From: CAZLLV01 sp964560325
GTDB lineage: Bacteria > Acidobacteriota > Thermoanaerobaculia > Multivoradales > DATKCC01
Assembly (NCBI GenBank): GCA_964560325.1
Contig: CAZLLV010000280.1
Location: 1 to 8,614 of the forward strand
Length of the DNA stretch: 8,614 nucleotides
Direction of reading: 5' to 3'
Positions within the stretch are counted from its first letter, which is position 1. Each line of letters opens with the position of its first letter. This document shows positions 1-5,932 of this stretch, piece after piece. The notes below the pieces were generated by a model. It did not search any database, was not told the origin of the DNA, and saw only the letters and a program-made list of their open reading frames with translations. Position numbers and translations under genes: made by a program.

Positions 1-73
1 GGCGCTTTGCGGGGGGGCGGGGGGGGGGGGGTGGCCCGGGGGGGCGCCCGGGGGGGGGGCGGGGGGGGCGGCG
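1..73. other. Probable low-quality poly-G sequence inside the add gene
   Basis: The first 73 bases contain no A, and about three quarters of the first 70 are G, with runs of 7 to 11 G. The rest of the gene has ordinary high-GC codons. The coding frame is preserved, so the pattern looks like substitution of other bases by G rather than insertion or deletion. That is typical of base-calling failure or a thinly covered contig end. A real G-rich tract is possible but would destroy the deaminase active site. Confidence 0.7.
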
Positions 74-451
74 AGCGTGCGGCTGGCGATCGAGGGGTGG
101 GGGGCGGAGCGGATCGGGCACGGGGTGCGGTGTGTGGAGGATCCGGCGCTGGTGGAGCTGATCGTGGAGCGTGGGATTCCGCTCGAGGTCTGTCCGACGA
201 GTAATTTGCAGACGAGCACGATCGACCGTTGGGAGGAGCATCCGTTGCCGGCGCTGCTCGCGCGGGGGGTGAGGGTGACGCTGAACACGGACGATCCGTC
301 GATCAGCGGGATCGACCTGGCGCACGAGTACCGGGTGGCGGAGGAGAAGCTGGGGCTCTCGGAAACGGACCTCCGGAAGTTGCAGGAAAACGCGCTCGCG
401 GCGGCGTTCCTGAGCGACGAGGAACGCCAGGCGCTGCTCGATCGAATGTAG
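2..451 (+). CDS. add: Adenosine deaminase, C-terminal part (5' truncated by window, damaged 5' sequence)
   Basis: This is the C-terminal ~149 residues of an adenosine deaminase of the metal-dependent hydrolase superfamily, which converts (deoxy)adenosine to (deoxy)inosine in cytosolic purine salvage. Visible family motifs are ERIGHG with the active-site His codon at 119-121, LEVCPTSNLQT, HPLPALLARGVRVTLNTDDP with the zinc/substrate Asp pair at 290-295, and LAHEY. The stop codon is TAG at 449-451. The usual length is about 330-340 residues, so over half lies left of the window. A GTG at 77 could be called as a start, but it lies inside the domain after the expected HAGE motif, so it is not the real start. 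The frame stays open back to base 2. The catalytic HAGE should sit at 47-58, exactly 16 residues before ERIGHG as in human ADA, but those codons read P-G-G-G. I read this as sequence error rather than a mutant enzyme. The family call is firm; which deaminase subfamily is less so. Confidence 0.9.
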   Translation, partial: ALCGGAGGGGWPGGAPGGGAGGAASVRLAIEGWGAERIGHGVRCVEDPALVELIVERGIPLEVCPTSNLQTSTIDRWEEHPLPALLARGVRVTLNTDDPSISGIDLAHEYRVAEEKLGLSETDLRKLQENALAAAFLSDEERQALLDRM

Positions 452-517
452 GGGCGTAGTTTTTGTCTCCGCCCGGCGCGGGAGGGGGGTGGGGGTGGTT
501 GGAAGGTTCGGTGGCAG
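452..517. other. Spacer after add
   Basis: This is a G-rich spacer with one T-run (460-464) soon after the add stop codon. No convincing stem precedes the T-run, so I do not call an intrinsic terminator. Nothing else is recognised. Confidence 0.5.
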
Positions 518-691
518 GGGCCGGGGGCGGGGGCTCCCGTCGCCGGGGACCGGCGTTCGCTTGCTGGGTGGAGGGTGAGTGGGCTCCGCCTCGGCTTCGG
601 CTCCCTGCGCGGGGATCGTTGCCCGCCCACAGGCTCGAAAGCGGGGTCGCCTCAGACGCCCCCGGACGACGGGAGCCCCCGCCCCCGGCCC
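518..691 (+). repeat. MITE-like palindromic element, copy 1 (25-bp perfect terminal inverted repeats)
   Basis: This 174-bp noncoding element fills most of the gap between add and the DUF2442 gene. Bases 518-542 and 667-691 are perfect reverse complements over 25 bp, with inner ends reading GGCTCCCGTCG and CGACGGGAGCC. Just inside the left repeat is a second small palindrome (541-555: CGCCGG, GGA loop, CCGGCG). The right subterminal part instead carries CTCAGACGCCCCCGG, so the two ends can be told apart. A related copy lies at 1208-1390 in opposite orientation. The two share a 28-base identical run (532-559 against the complement of copy 2) and a 21-base run near 584-604. I see no target-site duplication and no open reading frame of its own. 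It could be a nonautonomous transposon (MITE), a large REP/BIME-type repeat, or a structured RNA or DNA element. The repeat structure is certain; its nature is inferred. Confidence 0.8.
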
Positions 692-784
692 TTTCAGCGA
701 TCGGTGGTGGCAGTGAGGGCCTTCCTCCGGCCGGTGGTGCGCTCCGGATCGTCTACGATGGGTGCTCTGTTTCCTTTCCTCGTC

Positions 785-1075
785 ATGAATCACTCGTTTC
801 ATCGAATCGACGCAGTCCGGGCCCGCGAGCCATACACCTTGTGGGTCCGGTTTGGCGACGGAATCGAGCAGGTGATCGACCTGGAGCCGGTGCTCGAAGG
901 GCAGATCTACGGACCGCTTCGGGACCCGGCCTTGTTCGCTCAGGCCACGGTCGACCCGGAGGTCCACACCGTCGTCTGGCCCAACGGCGCCGACTTCGAT
1001 CCGGCCATCCTCCACGACTGGCCCGACCACGCCATGGCCGCCCTCGCCCGCAAGTGGACGAAGGTCAGTGCCTGA
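785..1075 (+). CDS. DUF2442 domain-containing protein
   Basis: This small cytosolic protein has 96 residues, the usual size for DUF2442. The family pattern runs nearly end to end: a first strand (residues 5-10), YTLWVRFGDGIEQVIDL (17-33), GPLRDPALFAQATVDPEV (43-60), and the signature VVWPNGADFDPAILHDWP (63-80). The ATG at 785 places the family's usual N-terminus directly before the domain. An in-frame ATG at 758 would add nine hydrophobic residues (MGALFPFLV), which the family does not need. Neither start has a good Shine-Dalgarno sequence, so the exact start is uncertain. DUF2442 has no settled function. It is often found next to DUF4160 proteins in toxin-antitoxin-like pairs, but no DUF4160 gene is here, so this is an orphan copy. 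It sits between the two oppositely oriented palindromic elements, which suggests they may have moved or rearranged around it. Confidence 0.88.
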   Translation: MNHSFHRIDAVRAREPYTLWVRFGDGIEQVIDLEPVLEGQIYGPLRDPALFAQATVDPEVHTVVWPNGADFDPAILHDWPDHAMAALARKWTKVSA

Positions 1076-1207
1076 TCGATCACCAGATACCGGCTGTTCG
1101 GCCAGCTCCCTCTCCCCCCTCCACCGGTGTGGGGACGTAGGCACCTCGCCGAAATGATCCAAACCTCCCATCGAACCCCTCCGACACCGCCGGAGCCACG
1201 TCGTGCC
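1076..1207. other. Intergenic stretch with nothing recognised
   Basis: This is the GC-rich spacer between the DUF2442 stop codon and the second palindromic element. I see no clear gene, promoter or terminator. Open frames crossing it start or end inside the repeats and resemble no family. Confidence 0.6.
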
Positions 1208-1390
1208 GGGGGCGTCGCGGGGCGGAGGCTCCCGTCGACCGGGGGCGTCTGAGGTGCCGCCGCTCTCGACCAAGACGGCGTGCACGTCCGCCACGCGCGG
1301 CGCCGAAGCCGAGGCGGAGCCCCCGTACCCATCACCCAGCAGTCGAACGCCGGTCCCCGGCGACGGGAGCCTCCGCCCCGCGACGCCCTC
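1208..1390 (-). repeat. MITE-like palindromic element, copy 2 (28-bp perfect terminal inverted repeats)
   Basis: This is the second copy of the element at 518-691, in reverse orientation. Bases 1210-1237 and 1361-1388 are perfect reverse complements; extending to 1208 and 1390 adds one mismatch. Read on the minus strand it follows copy 1 in order: terminal repeat, the CGCCGG/CCGGCG subterminal palindrome (1348-1362), a CTGGGTG block, then GGCTCCGCCTCGGCTTCGGC, a variable middle, CCTCAGACGCCCCCGG, and the other terminal repeat. The middle is diverged and the length differs by a few bases, so the copies are not recent duplicates. Paired changes appear in the terminal repeats: both arms have GGAGG/CCTCC here where both arms of copy 1 have GGGGG/CCCCC. 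This suggests the palindrome is maintained. There is no coding content. Confidence 0.8.
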
Positions 1391-1424
1391 CACCCCTCCC
1401 CTCCCCGAAGTCACCCCCCCTCCC

Positions 1425-1450
1425 AGATCCTTCGCTTCGCTCAGGATGAC
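1425..1450 (-). repeat. Short interspersed palindromic repeat (CHPERSEGS type)
   Basis: ATCCT (1427-1431) and AGGAT (1443-1447) pair around an 11-base middle, CTTCGCTTCGCTC-like in content. Read on the minus strand this gives the CATCCTGAGCGAAGCGAAGG type repeat. When mistakenly translated it yields the peptide CHPERSEGS, familiar as a spurious annotation in many environmental bacterial genomes. It lies 35 bases beyond copy 2 of the larger element. It is noncoding, and its role (REP-like repeat, transcript stabiliser or terminator) is unknown. Confidence 0.7.
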
Positions 1451-1492
1451 AAGGTGGTGCCCCCTCGCCGCCCACTCCCGCCGCGTCCACCC

Positions 1493-1521
1493 TTGACGCC
1501 TGCCGCCCCACGCGGTCAAAT
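1493..1521 (+). promoter_or_regulatory. Sigma70-like promoter for the WG-repeat gene
   Basis: TTGACG (1493-1498) matches the -35 consensus at five of six positions. A 17-base spacer follows, then TCAAAT (1516-1521), which matches the -10 consensus at four of six. It stands out because the surrounding sequence is almost all G and C. Transcription would start near 1528, leaving a leader of about 40 bases before the ATG at 1570. No operator or riboswitch-like fold is evident in that leader. Confidence 0.55.
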
Positions 1522-1558
1522 CTTCCCGCCGCACCCGAACCAAACCGCGCACCGACCC

Positions 1559-1563
1559 GGAGG
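1559..1563 (+). promoter_or_regulatory. Ribosome binding site of the WG-repeat gene
   Basis: GGAGG lies six bases before the ATG at 1570. It fixes that start, which also begins directly at a signal peptide. Confidence 0.75.
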
Positions 1564-1569
1564 CCGCCC

Positions 1570-2616
1570 ATGACCTCGCTCCGCCCCCTGCTCGCCGCCG
1601 CCTCGCTCCTCGCCGTCCTCCTCGGCCTCACCACCCTCGTCTCCCAAACCGCCTGCACCCCCGCCGACGACGGCCCCGCCGTCTCCCGCTCCGCCGAGCC
1701 CGACGCCGACTATCGCTTCCCCGTCCGCCAGGACGGCCTCGTCGGCTTCATCGACGGCACCGGCGAGCTCGTCGTCGAACCGAAGTACCGCGCCGCCGGC
1801 CCCGAGGGCGAAGGCCTCATCCCCGTCCGCATCGGCGAAGGGTGGGGCTACATCGACTTCGCCGGCGAGTGGGTCATCGAACCGAGCTTCGACGACGCCG
1901 GCCGCTTCGCCGAAGGCCTCGCCCCCGTCGGCGTCAGCGGCCGCGGCGGCTACGTCAACCCCGACGGCCAGATGGCCATCACCAACGAGTACCAGGGCGC
2001 CCGCAGCTTCTCCGAAGGACTCGCCGCCGTCCGGGTCGGCGACCTCTGGGGCTTCCTCGACGAAACCGGCGCGATGGCGATCGAACCCGCCTACGCCGAA
2101 GCGCGCGACTTCTCCCAGGGCCTCGCCGCCGTCCGCACCGACGACGGCCTCTGGGGCTTCGTCGACCCCACCGGCGCGACCGTGATCGAGCCGCGCTGGA
2201 GCGACGCCTACACCTTCTCCGAAGACCGCGCCGTCATCCGCGGCGAAGACGGCGCCTTCGGCTTCATCGGACGCGACGGCGAGGTACTGATCGAGCCCAC
2301 CCTCTTCGGCGCCCGCTCCTTCTCCGAAGGGCTCGCCGCGGTCAAGATCGGCAGCAAGTGGGGCTACATCGACGCCTCCGGCAACCGGGTGATCGAGCCG
2401 ACCTTCGACGACGCGCGCGCCTTCTCCGACGGCCGCGCCGCGATCCGCGACCGGAGTGGGAGCTGGGGCTTCATCGACACCCAGGGCGAAATCGTGATCC
2501 CGCCCGCCTACCCGCGCGTCGAGGACTTCGACCACGGCCTGGCGATGGTCACCGAGGGCGAAAGCTACGGCTACATCGATACCGCCGGCGCCTGGATTTG
2601 GCAACCTTCGAACTGA
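1570..2616 (+). CDS. Exported WG-repeat protein (WG beta repeats)
   Basis: This 348-residue protein is built almost wholly of WG repeats (WG_beta_rep type). A hydrophobic N-terminal segment (residues 6-24) ending in SQTAC at Cys29 looks like a signal peptide. It may be a lipoprotein, but Gln at -3 is a poor lipobox, so a plain Sec substrate or membrane anchor is equally possible. From about residue 48 there are eight full repeats of ~34 residues plus a partial ninth. The pattern is AV(R)-x-G-x-WG(F/Y)ID-x-x-G-x-x-VIEP-x-(F/Y)-x-x-A-x-x-FSEGLA. Repeat 3 is degenerate: GGYVNPDGQMAITNEY replaces the WG and IEP signatures. The last unit ends IWQPSN at the C-terminus. WG repeats are thought to form extracytoplasmic beta structures for binding; no enzymatic motif is present. 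It has its own promoter and ribosome binding site. It ends 19 bases from the stop codon of the converging fused gene, with a shared hairpin. The family is certain; the ligand is unknown. Confidence 0.93.
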   Translation: MTSLRPLLAAASLLAVLLGLTTLVSQTACTPADDGPAVSRSAEPDADYRFPVRQDGLVGFIDGTGELVVEPKYRAAGPEGEGLIPVRIGEGWGYIDFAGEWVIEPSFDDAGRFAEGLAPVGVSGRGGYVNPDGQMAITNEYQGARSFSEGLAAVRVGDLWGFLDETGAMAIEPAYAEARDFSQGLAAVRTDDGLWGFVDPTGATVIEPRWSDAYTFSEDRAVIRGEDGAFGFIGRDGEVLIEPTLFGARSFSEGLAAVKIGSKWGYIDASGNRVIEPTFDDARAFSDGRAAIRDRSGSWGFIDTQGEIVIPPAYPRVEDFDHGLAMVTEGESYGYIDTAGAWIWQPSN

Positions 2617-2643
2617 GGATGCCGGGCGGCCACCCTCAGTTCG
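2609..2643. terminator. Hairpin between convergent genes, possible bidirectional terminator
   Basis: Bases 2609-2618 and 2634-2643 are perfect 10-bp reverse complements (CGAACTGAGG and CCTCAGTTCG). The 15-base loop contains a smaller GCCG-GG-CGGC palindrome (2621-2630). The left arm contains the WG-gene stop codon (2614-2616) and the right arm contains the minus-strand stop codon (2636-2638). No T-run follows on either strand, so it is not a classical intrinsic terminator. A GC-rich genome may use it as a Rho-assisted terminator or to protect both 3' ends. Confidence 0.55.
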
Positions 2644-5600
2644 CCGAAACGTCCTCCGATGTCGGCGCCTCCTCCGGCGTCGCGTTCTCCCGGTAGGCGG
2701 CGAGGTCGCGGAGCGCGCGACGTAGCAGCGGCGAGTCGGCCTCGGTGTAGCAGGAGACCCGCGCCGAGAGCATGTCGTCGGTCCACGCCACCCACGGCTC
2801 GAGCTCCGCGAACACCTCCACGCACGCCGGCTCGCCACCCGATCCACGCTCCGGCTCGGGGAGCGCCGCGGCGAGGTTGAGGCGGGTCGCGAGGCGCTCA
2901 TGGTCCGCGAGCCCGACGGCGAACGGCTCCTCGAGCGCTGCGTACAGCTCCTGCGCCAGCGCCGGCGACGCCTCGCCCAGCCGGATCGCCATCCGGAAGG
3001 CGACGCTCAGCAGATCGGGCTGGATCCACGGATCGGTCCGGAGCCGGCGGAAGAGCGAGTCGAGGTAGAACGCCGCGGTCCTCGGATTGTCGTCGTAGAG
3101 CTCGATCAGCGCCAGGAGCGCCTCGCTCTCCGCCGGCACGGTCGCGTCGAGGGCGCGCGCCAGCTCCCGCGCCCGCTCGAACGCCGCGCTCCCCTCCCCC
3201 CCGTCCTCCGCCGTGTAGGCCAGCGCCCGGGCGAGCGCAACGCGGTCGACCCGGTGCCGCGGCAGCCTCCCCTGCCGCTCCCAGGAAGCGCGCACGTCGG
3301 CCCACTCGCCGTGCAGGTAGGCCTGCCGCGCCCGGTGCGCGGCGCGCGGCAGGCCGGGCGGACGGGCGGGCAGGTCGGAGAAGAACGCGCCTCGGGCGAG
3401 GCGGGCGTCTTCGGCCAGCCGCCATCGCCCGTCCTCGCCCTCTCGGCCGTCCCCGAGCTGGGGCCGATCCACTCCCAGCCGATCGATCCCCAGCTCCTGG
3501 GCCCGCCGGGCGAGCTCCTCGATCTCGAAGCCGCCCGTCTGTCCCAGGTTGCGGGCGAAGCCGAACTCGATCACCGGGCGATCGTCGGTGTGGATCGGCG
3601 TCGCGGGCGTGACCAGGTCGCGGGCGAGCTCGGGGCCGCCGACGAAGCCGGAGTAGAAGCCGGCCGCGCCCTCCACACCCCAGGTCCGCGGCAGCGCGCT
3701 CCGGTACGGCTCCTCCCCGGCGCGCCGCTCCACCCGCTCCCAGTCGTGAACGAGCGGGGCCGCGCTCGCGACCAGGAGGAGATCCTGCGACAGCGTCTGC
3801 CAGCTCTCGACCGAGTCGAAGACCGAGCCGAGCGTGGCGTAGGCGGTGCGGACGACCGACGCGTCGACCTCGTAGCCCTGGAGCCACTGGAGGAAGAGCC
3901 CGCCGTCGGCCAAGCGCGCGCGGGCGGCGCGGTAGAGCTCCTGGCTGAACAGGCTCGAGATCCCGGCCCGGTACGGGTTCGAAGGCTCGGAGAAGATCAC
4001 GTCCCAGCGCTGGTTCGTGGTGAGCAGGAGCTCCCTGCCGTCGCCCACGATGACCTCGACCTTCGGGTGGTCGAGCACGTCGTGGTTGACCGGGGCGCAC
4101 CACTCCGCCACCCGCAGGATCGCCGGCTCGAGCTCGACCACGTCGACCCGCTCGATCGACGGCACCTCGGCGAGCCAGCCGGCGGTCGAGCCGGTGCCGA
4201 GGCCGATCACCAGCGCCGTCTTCGGTTCCGGGTGGAGCATCGAACCGATCAACCCGCCCATCACCTGCGTCCCCGCGTCGCCGAGGGCACTGCCGTCCGA
4301 CTTGCCGTTGACCAGGAATGAGTAGCCGGCCGAGCCGACGAGCGCCACCGAGCTCTCCAGCCCCTCCGCCTCCCAGAGCAGATCGGCACGCGCGGCCCGG
4401 ATCTCCGCCCGTGTCCCGTTCGCCGTCGCCGGCGGCTCTCCGAAGCGGCCGGCGCCGATCCCGGAGTGGCGCCAGAACGCCGTCGGTCCCGGTGCCGCGG
4501 CCAGGGCGAGGCCGACGACGCCGAGCAGGACCGTGGCTCCGAGCGCGGTGGCCGAGGCGCCGGCCCGCCCGGGCTCGCCGCCGTCGCTCCGGCGCGACGC
4601 GACGGCCGCCGCGGTGAAGGCGAGCGCCGCGAGGAGCGCCACCGTCGCCCGCCAGGTGCCGGGGGCGGTGAGGAGCGGCAGGAGGCCGAAACCGCCGCCG
4701 ATCGATCCGGCGATCGCACCGGCGGTGTTCCAGCCGTAGGCGAGGCCGACCCCCTTGCCCACCGCCCGGCGCCCGCGGCCGAGGACGCCGACCAGGAGCG
4801 GGAACTGGTAGCCCGCGACGAGCGCCGCCGGCAGCACCACCACCGCGGTCACCAACGCCCAGGCCACGACCAGGACCGCGAACCCGCCGCCCGCCGCACC
4901 GCCCGACGCCTCGATCGCCGGGTCGATCCAGCGGAGCGCCAGGAGCGCGATCCGGTCGCCCAGGGCGAACGGCACCGCGAGAGCGACCGCTTCGAGCGCA
5001 CAGGTGAGGGCGAAGCCGGCGAGGGTCGGCCGGGGCCGCGCGCCGTAGAGCAGGCCCCCGGCGCCGATCCCGAGGAGGGCCACCGCCAGGATCAGCCCGA
5101 ACGTGTAGGAGGTGCCGCCGAGGATCGGCGCGAGCATCCGGTACCAGACGAGCTCCATGACGAAGAAGGCGAAGCCGGCGAGCGCCGCGGCGGTTAGCAC
5201 CAGCCCGAGCGGTGCCGCACGCTCGCCCGGCGGCTCGGGGCGCTCGGGCGGGGCCGCCTCCCGCACGTCCGCTCCGCCGGTCGCCTTGCCGGCGAGGCCG
5301 AAGGCTGCGGCCGCCACCGCCAGGTTGAGGAGCGCGGCCGTCCAGATCGTGCCCCGGATGCCGAGGTGCTCGAGCGCCAGGAACGTCGCGACCAGCGCCC
5401 CCGCGACCGCGCCGAGGGTGTTGGCGCCGTACAGCAAGCCGACGCCCCGCCGCTCCCGATCCTCTCCCGCCGGCCCCCCGGAGATCGCCCGAACCGCCGC
5501 CGGCAGGGTGCCGCCCATCCAGAAGGCCGGCAGGCCGAGAACCGCGACGGAGAGCGCGAGCCGTACGGCGGTGCCGCCGGCGAACCCGAGCGCCTCGCTG

Positions 5601-5932
5601 CCGCCGAGGGCGAAGTAGAGGGCGCGGACCGCCAGCACCAGGGCCGGGGTCGCCGCCGCCGCCAGCGCGATCCCGACCTCGAGCCGAGCATAGAGCCGAA
5701 GCGGGTCGCGCGCTCGATCCGCCCGCGGTCCCAAGAGCAGCGCACCCGCGCCCAGCCCGCCCATGAAGATCGCGAGCACCGCCGCCGACGCCGTGGTCGA
5801 CGCTCCGAAGACGAGCCGCAGCAGGCGGAACCAGGCGACCTGGTAGGCCAGGCTGCAGAAGCCGCTCGCCAGGAGCAGGAGGGCGACGCGGCGGGCGGAT
5901 GGGGAGGCGCGGAGGTCGATGCCGGAGACTAC
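2636..5932 (-). CDS. Fused membrane transporter-like/spermidine-synthase-like protein, downstream paralogue
   Basis: About 1098 residues in three parts. Residues ~13-480 form a polytopic membrane domain with two similar halves. Each half opens with a motif of the type GF..LAYQVAWFRLL...FG.ST followed by FMGGLGAG (second copy GFAFFVMELVWYRML..ILGGTSYT), and each has an NT.GA..G segment. Residues ~490-780 are a spermidine-synthase-like Rossmann domain: HPEPKTALVIGLGTGS (GLGTG near 577), VVELEPAIL, VGDGRELL, FSEPSNPYRAG (Ser near 648) and TDDRPVIEF (near 783). Residues ~790-1098 are helical and TPR-like. The family is annotated as fused MFS/spermidine synthase and would sit in the inner membrane with a cytosolic SAM-binding domain. 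The catalytic DSSDP-type motif reads EPSNP and the polyamine-binding Tyr and Glu are replaced by Thr and Val, so polyamine synthesis is doubtful. The start is unclear: the frame has no ATG, GTG or TTG between a TTG at 6061 and a GTG at 5779. I placed the 5' end at 5932, next to the upstream stop, because the first membrane helix is conserved. Confidence 0.87.
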   Translation of the reverse strand, partial: VVSGIDLRASPSARRVALLLLASGFCSLAYQVAWFRLLRLVFGASTTASAAVLAIFMGGLGAGALLLGPRADRARDPLRLYARLEVGIALAAAATPALVLAVRALYFALGGSEALGFAGGTAVRLALSVAVLGLPAFWMGGTLPAAVRAISGGPAGEDRERRGVGLLYGANTLGAVAGALVATFLALEHLGIRGTIWTAALLNLAVAAAAFGLAGKATGGADVREAAPPERPEPPGERAAPLGLVLTAAALAGFAFFVMELVWYRMLAPILGGTSYTFGLILAVALLGIGAGGLLYGARPRPTLAGFALTCALEAVALAVPFALGDRIALLALRWIDPAIEASGGAAGGGFAVLVVAWALVTAVVVLPAALVAGYQFPLLVGVLGRGRRAVGKGVGLAYGWNTAGAIAGSIGGGFGLLPLLTAPGTWRATVALLAALAFTAAAVASRRSDGGEPGRAGASATALGATVLLGVVGLALAAAPGPTAFWRHSGIGAGRFGEPPATANGTRAEIRAARADLLWEAEGLESSVALVGSAGYSFLVNGKSDGSALGDAGTQVMGGLIGSMLHPEPKTALVIGLGTGSTAGWLAEVPSIERVDVVELEPAILRVAEWCAPVNHDVLDHPKVEVIVGDGRELLLTTNQRWDVIFSEPSNPYRAGISSLFSQELYRAARARLADGGLFLQWLQGYEVDASVVRTAYATLGSVFDSVESWQTLSQDLLLVASAAPLVHDWERVERRAGEEPYRSALPRTWGVEGAAGFYSGFVGGPELARDLVTPATPIHTDDRPVIEFGFARNLGQTGGFEIEELARRAQELGIDRLGVDRPQLGDGREGEDGRWRLAEDARLARGAFFSDLPARPPGLPRAAHRARQAYLHGEWADVRASWERQGRLPRHRVDRVALARALAYTAEDGGEGSAAFERARELARALDATVPAESEALLALIELYDDNPRTAAFYLDSLFRRLRTDPWIQPDLLSVAFRMAIRLGEASPALAQELYAALEEPFAVGLADHERLATRLNLAAALPEPERGSGGEPACVEVFAELEPWVAWTDDMLSARVSCYTEADSPLLRRALRDLAAYRENATPEEAPTSEDVSAN
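4107..4218 (-). repeat. Near-identical block shared by the two paralogues (copy in downstream gene)
   Basis: This block matches 7310-7421 in the upstream paralogue at 111 of 112 bases; the only difference is 4162 against 7365. It encodes the SAM-binding GLGTGSTAGWLAEV and VVELEPAILRVA region. Identity at synonymous third positions is far above that of the flanking sequence, suggesting recent gene conversion or strong constraint. Confidence 0.85.

Noticed and set aside
11..68. Possible regulatory G-quadruplex in the G-runs
   Set aside because: The tract lies inside the deaminase coding region and replaces catalytic codons, so base-call error explains it better.
754..759. TACGAT as a -10 box for the DUF2442 gene
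   Set aside because: No acceptable -35 hexamer lies 16-18 bases upstream, so the match is too weak to call.
518..1390. CRISPR array or tandem terminators
   Set aside because: There are only two copies, in opposite orientation, with no regular spacing, and neither copy has a T-run after its stem.
463..1573. Open frames crossing the intergenic elements (463-1140, 1203-1496, 1280-1573, and minus 940-1335 and 1332-1658)
   Set aside because: They run through palindromic repeats. One of them contains the CHPERSEGS peptide, a known sign of a translated noncoding repeat.
1516..2901. Long minus-strand open frame antisense to the WG-repeat gene
   Set aside because: Its periodic Gly/Ala/Asp/Glu-rich sequence mirrors the WG repeats on the other strand, and it crosses the convergent stop hairpin. 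The plus-strand gene has the promoter, RBS, signal peptide and domain.
2900..5197. Plus-strand open frames at 2900-4321 and 4466-5197
   Set aside because: They are complements of the fused minus-strand gene, have Arg/Pro/Glu-rich low-complexity content and resemble no family.
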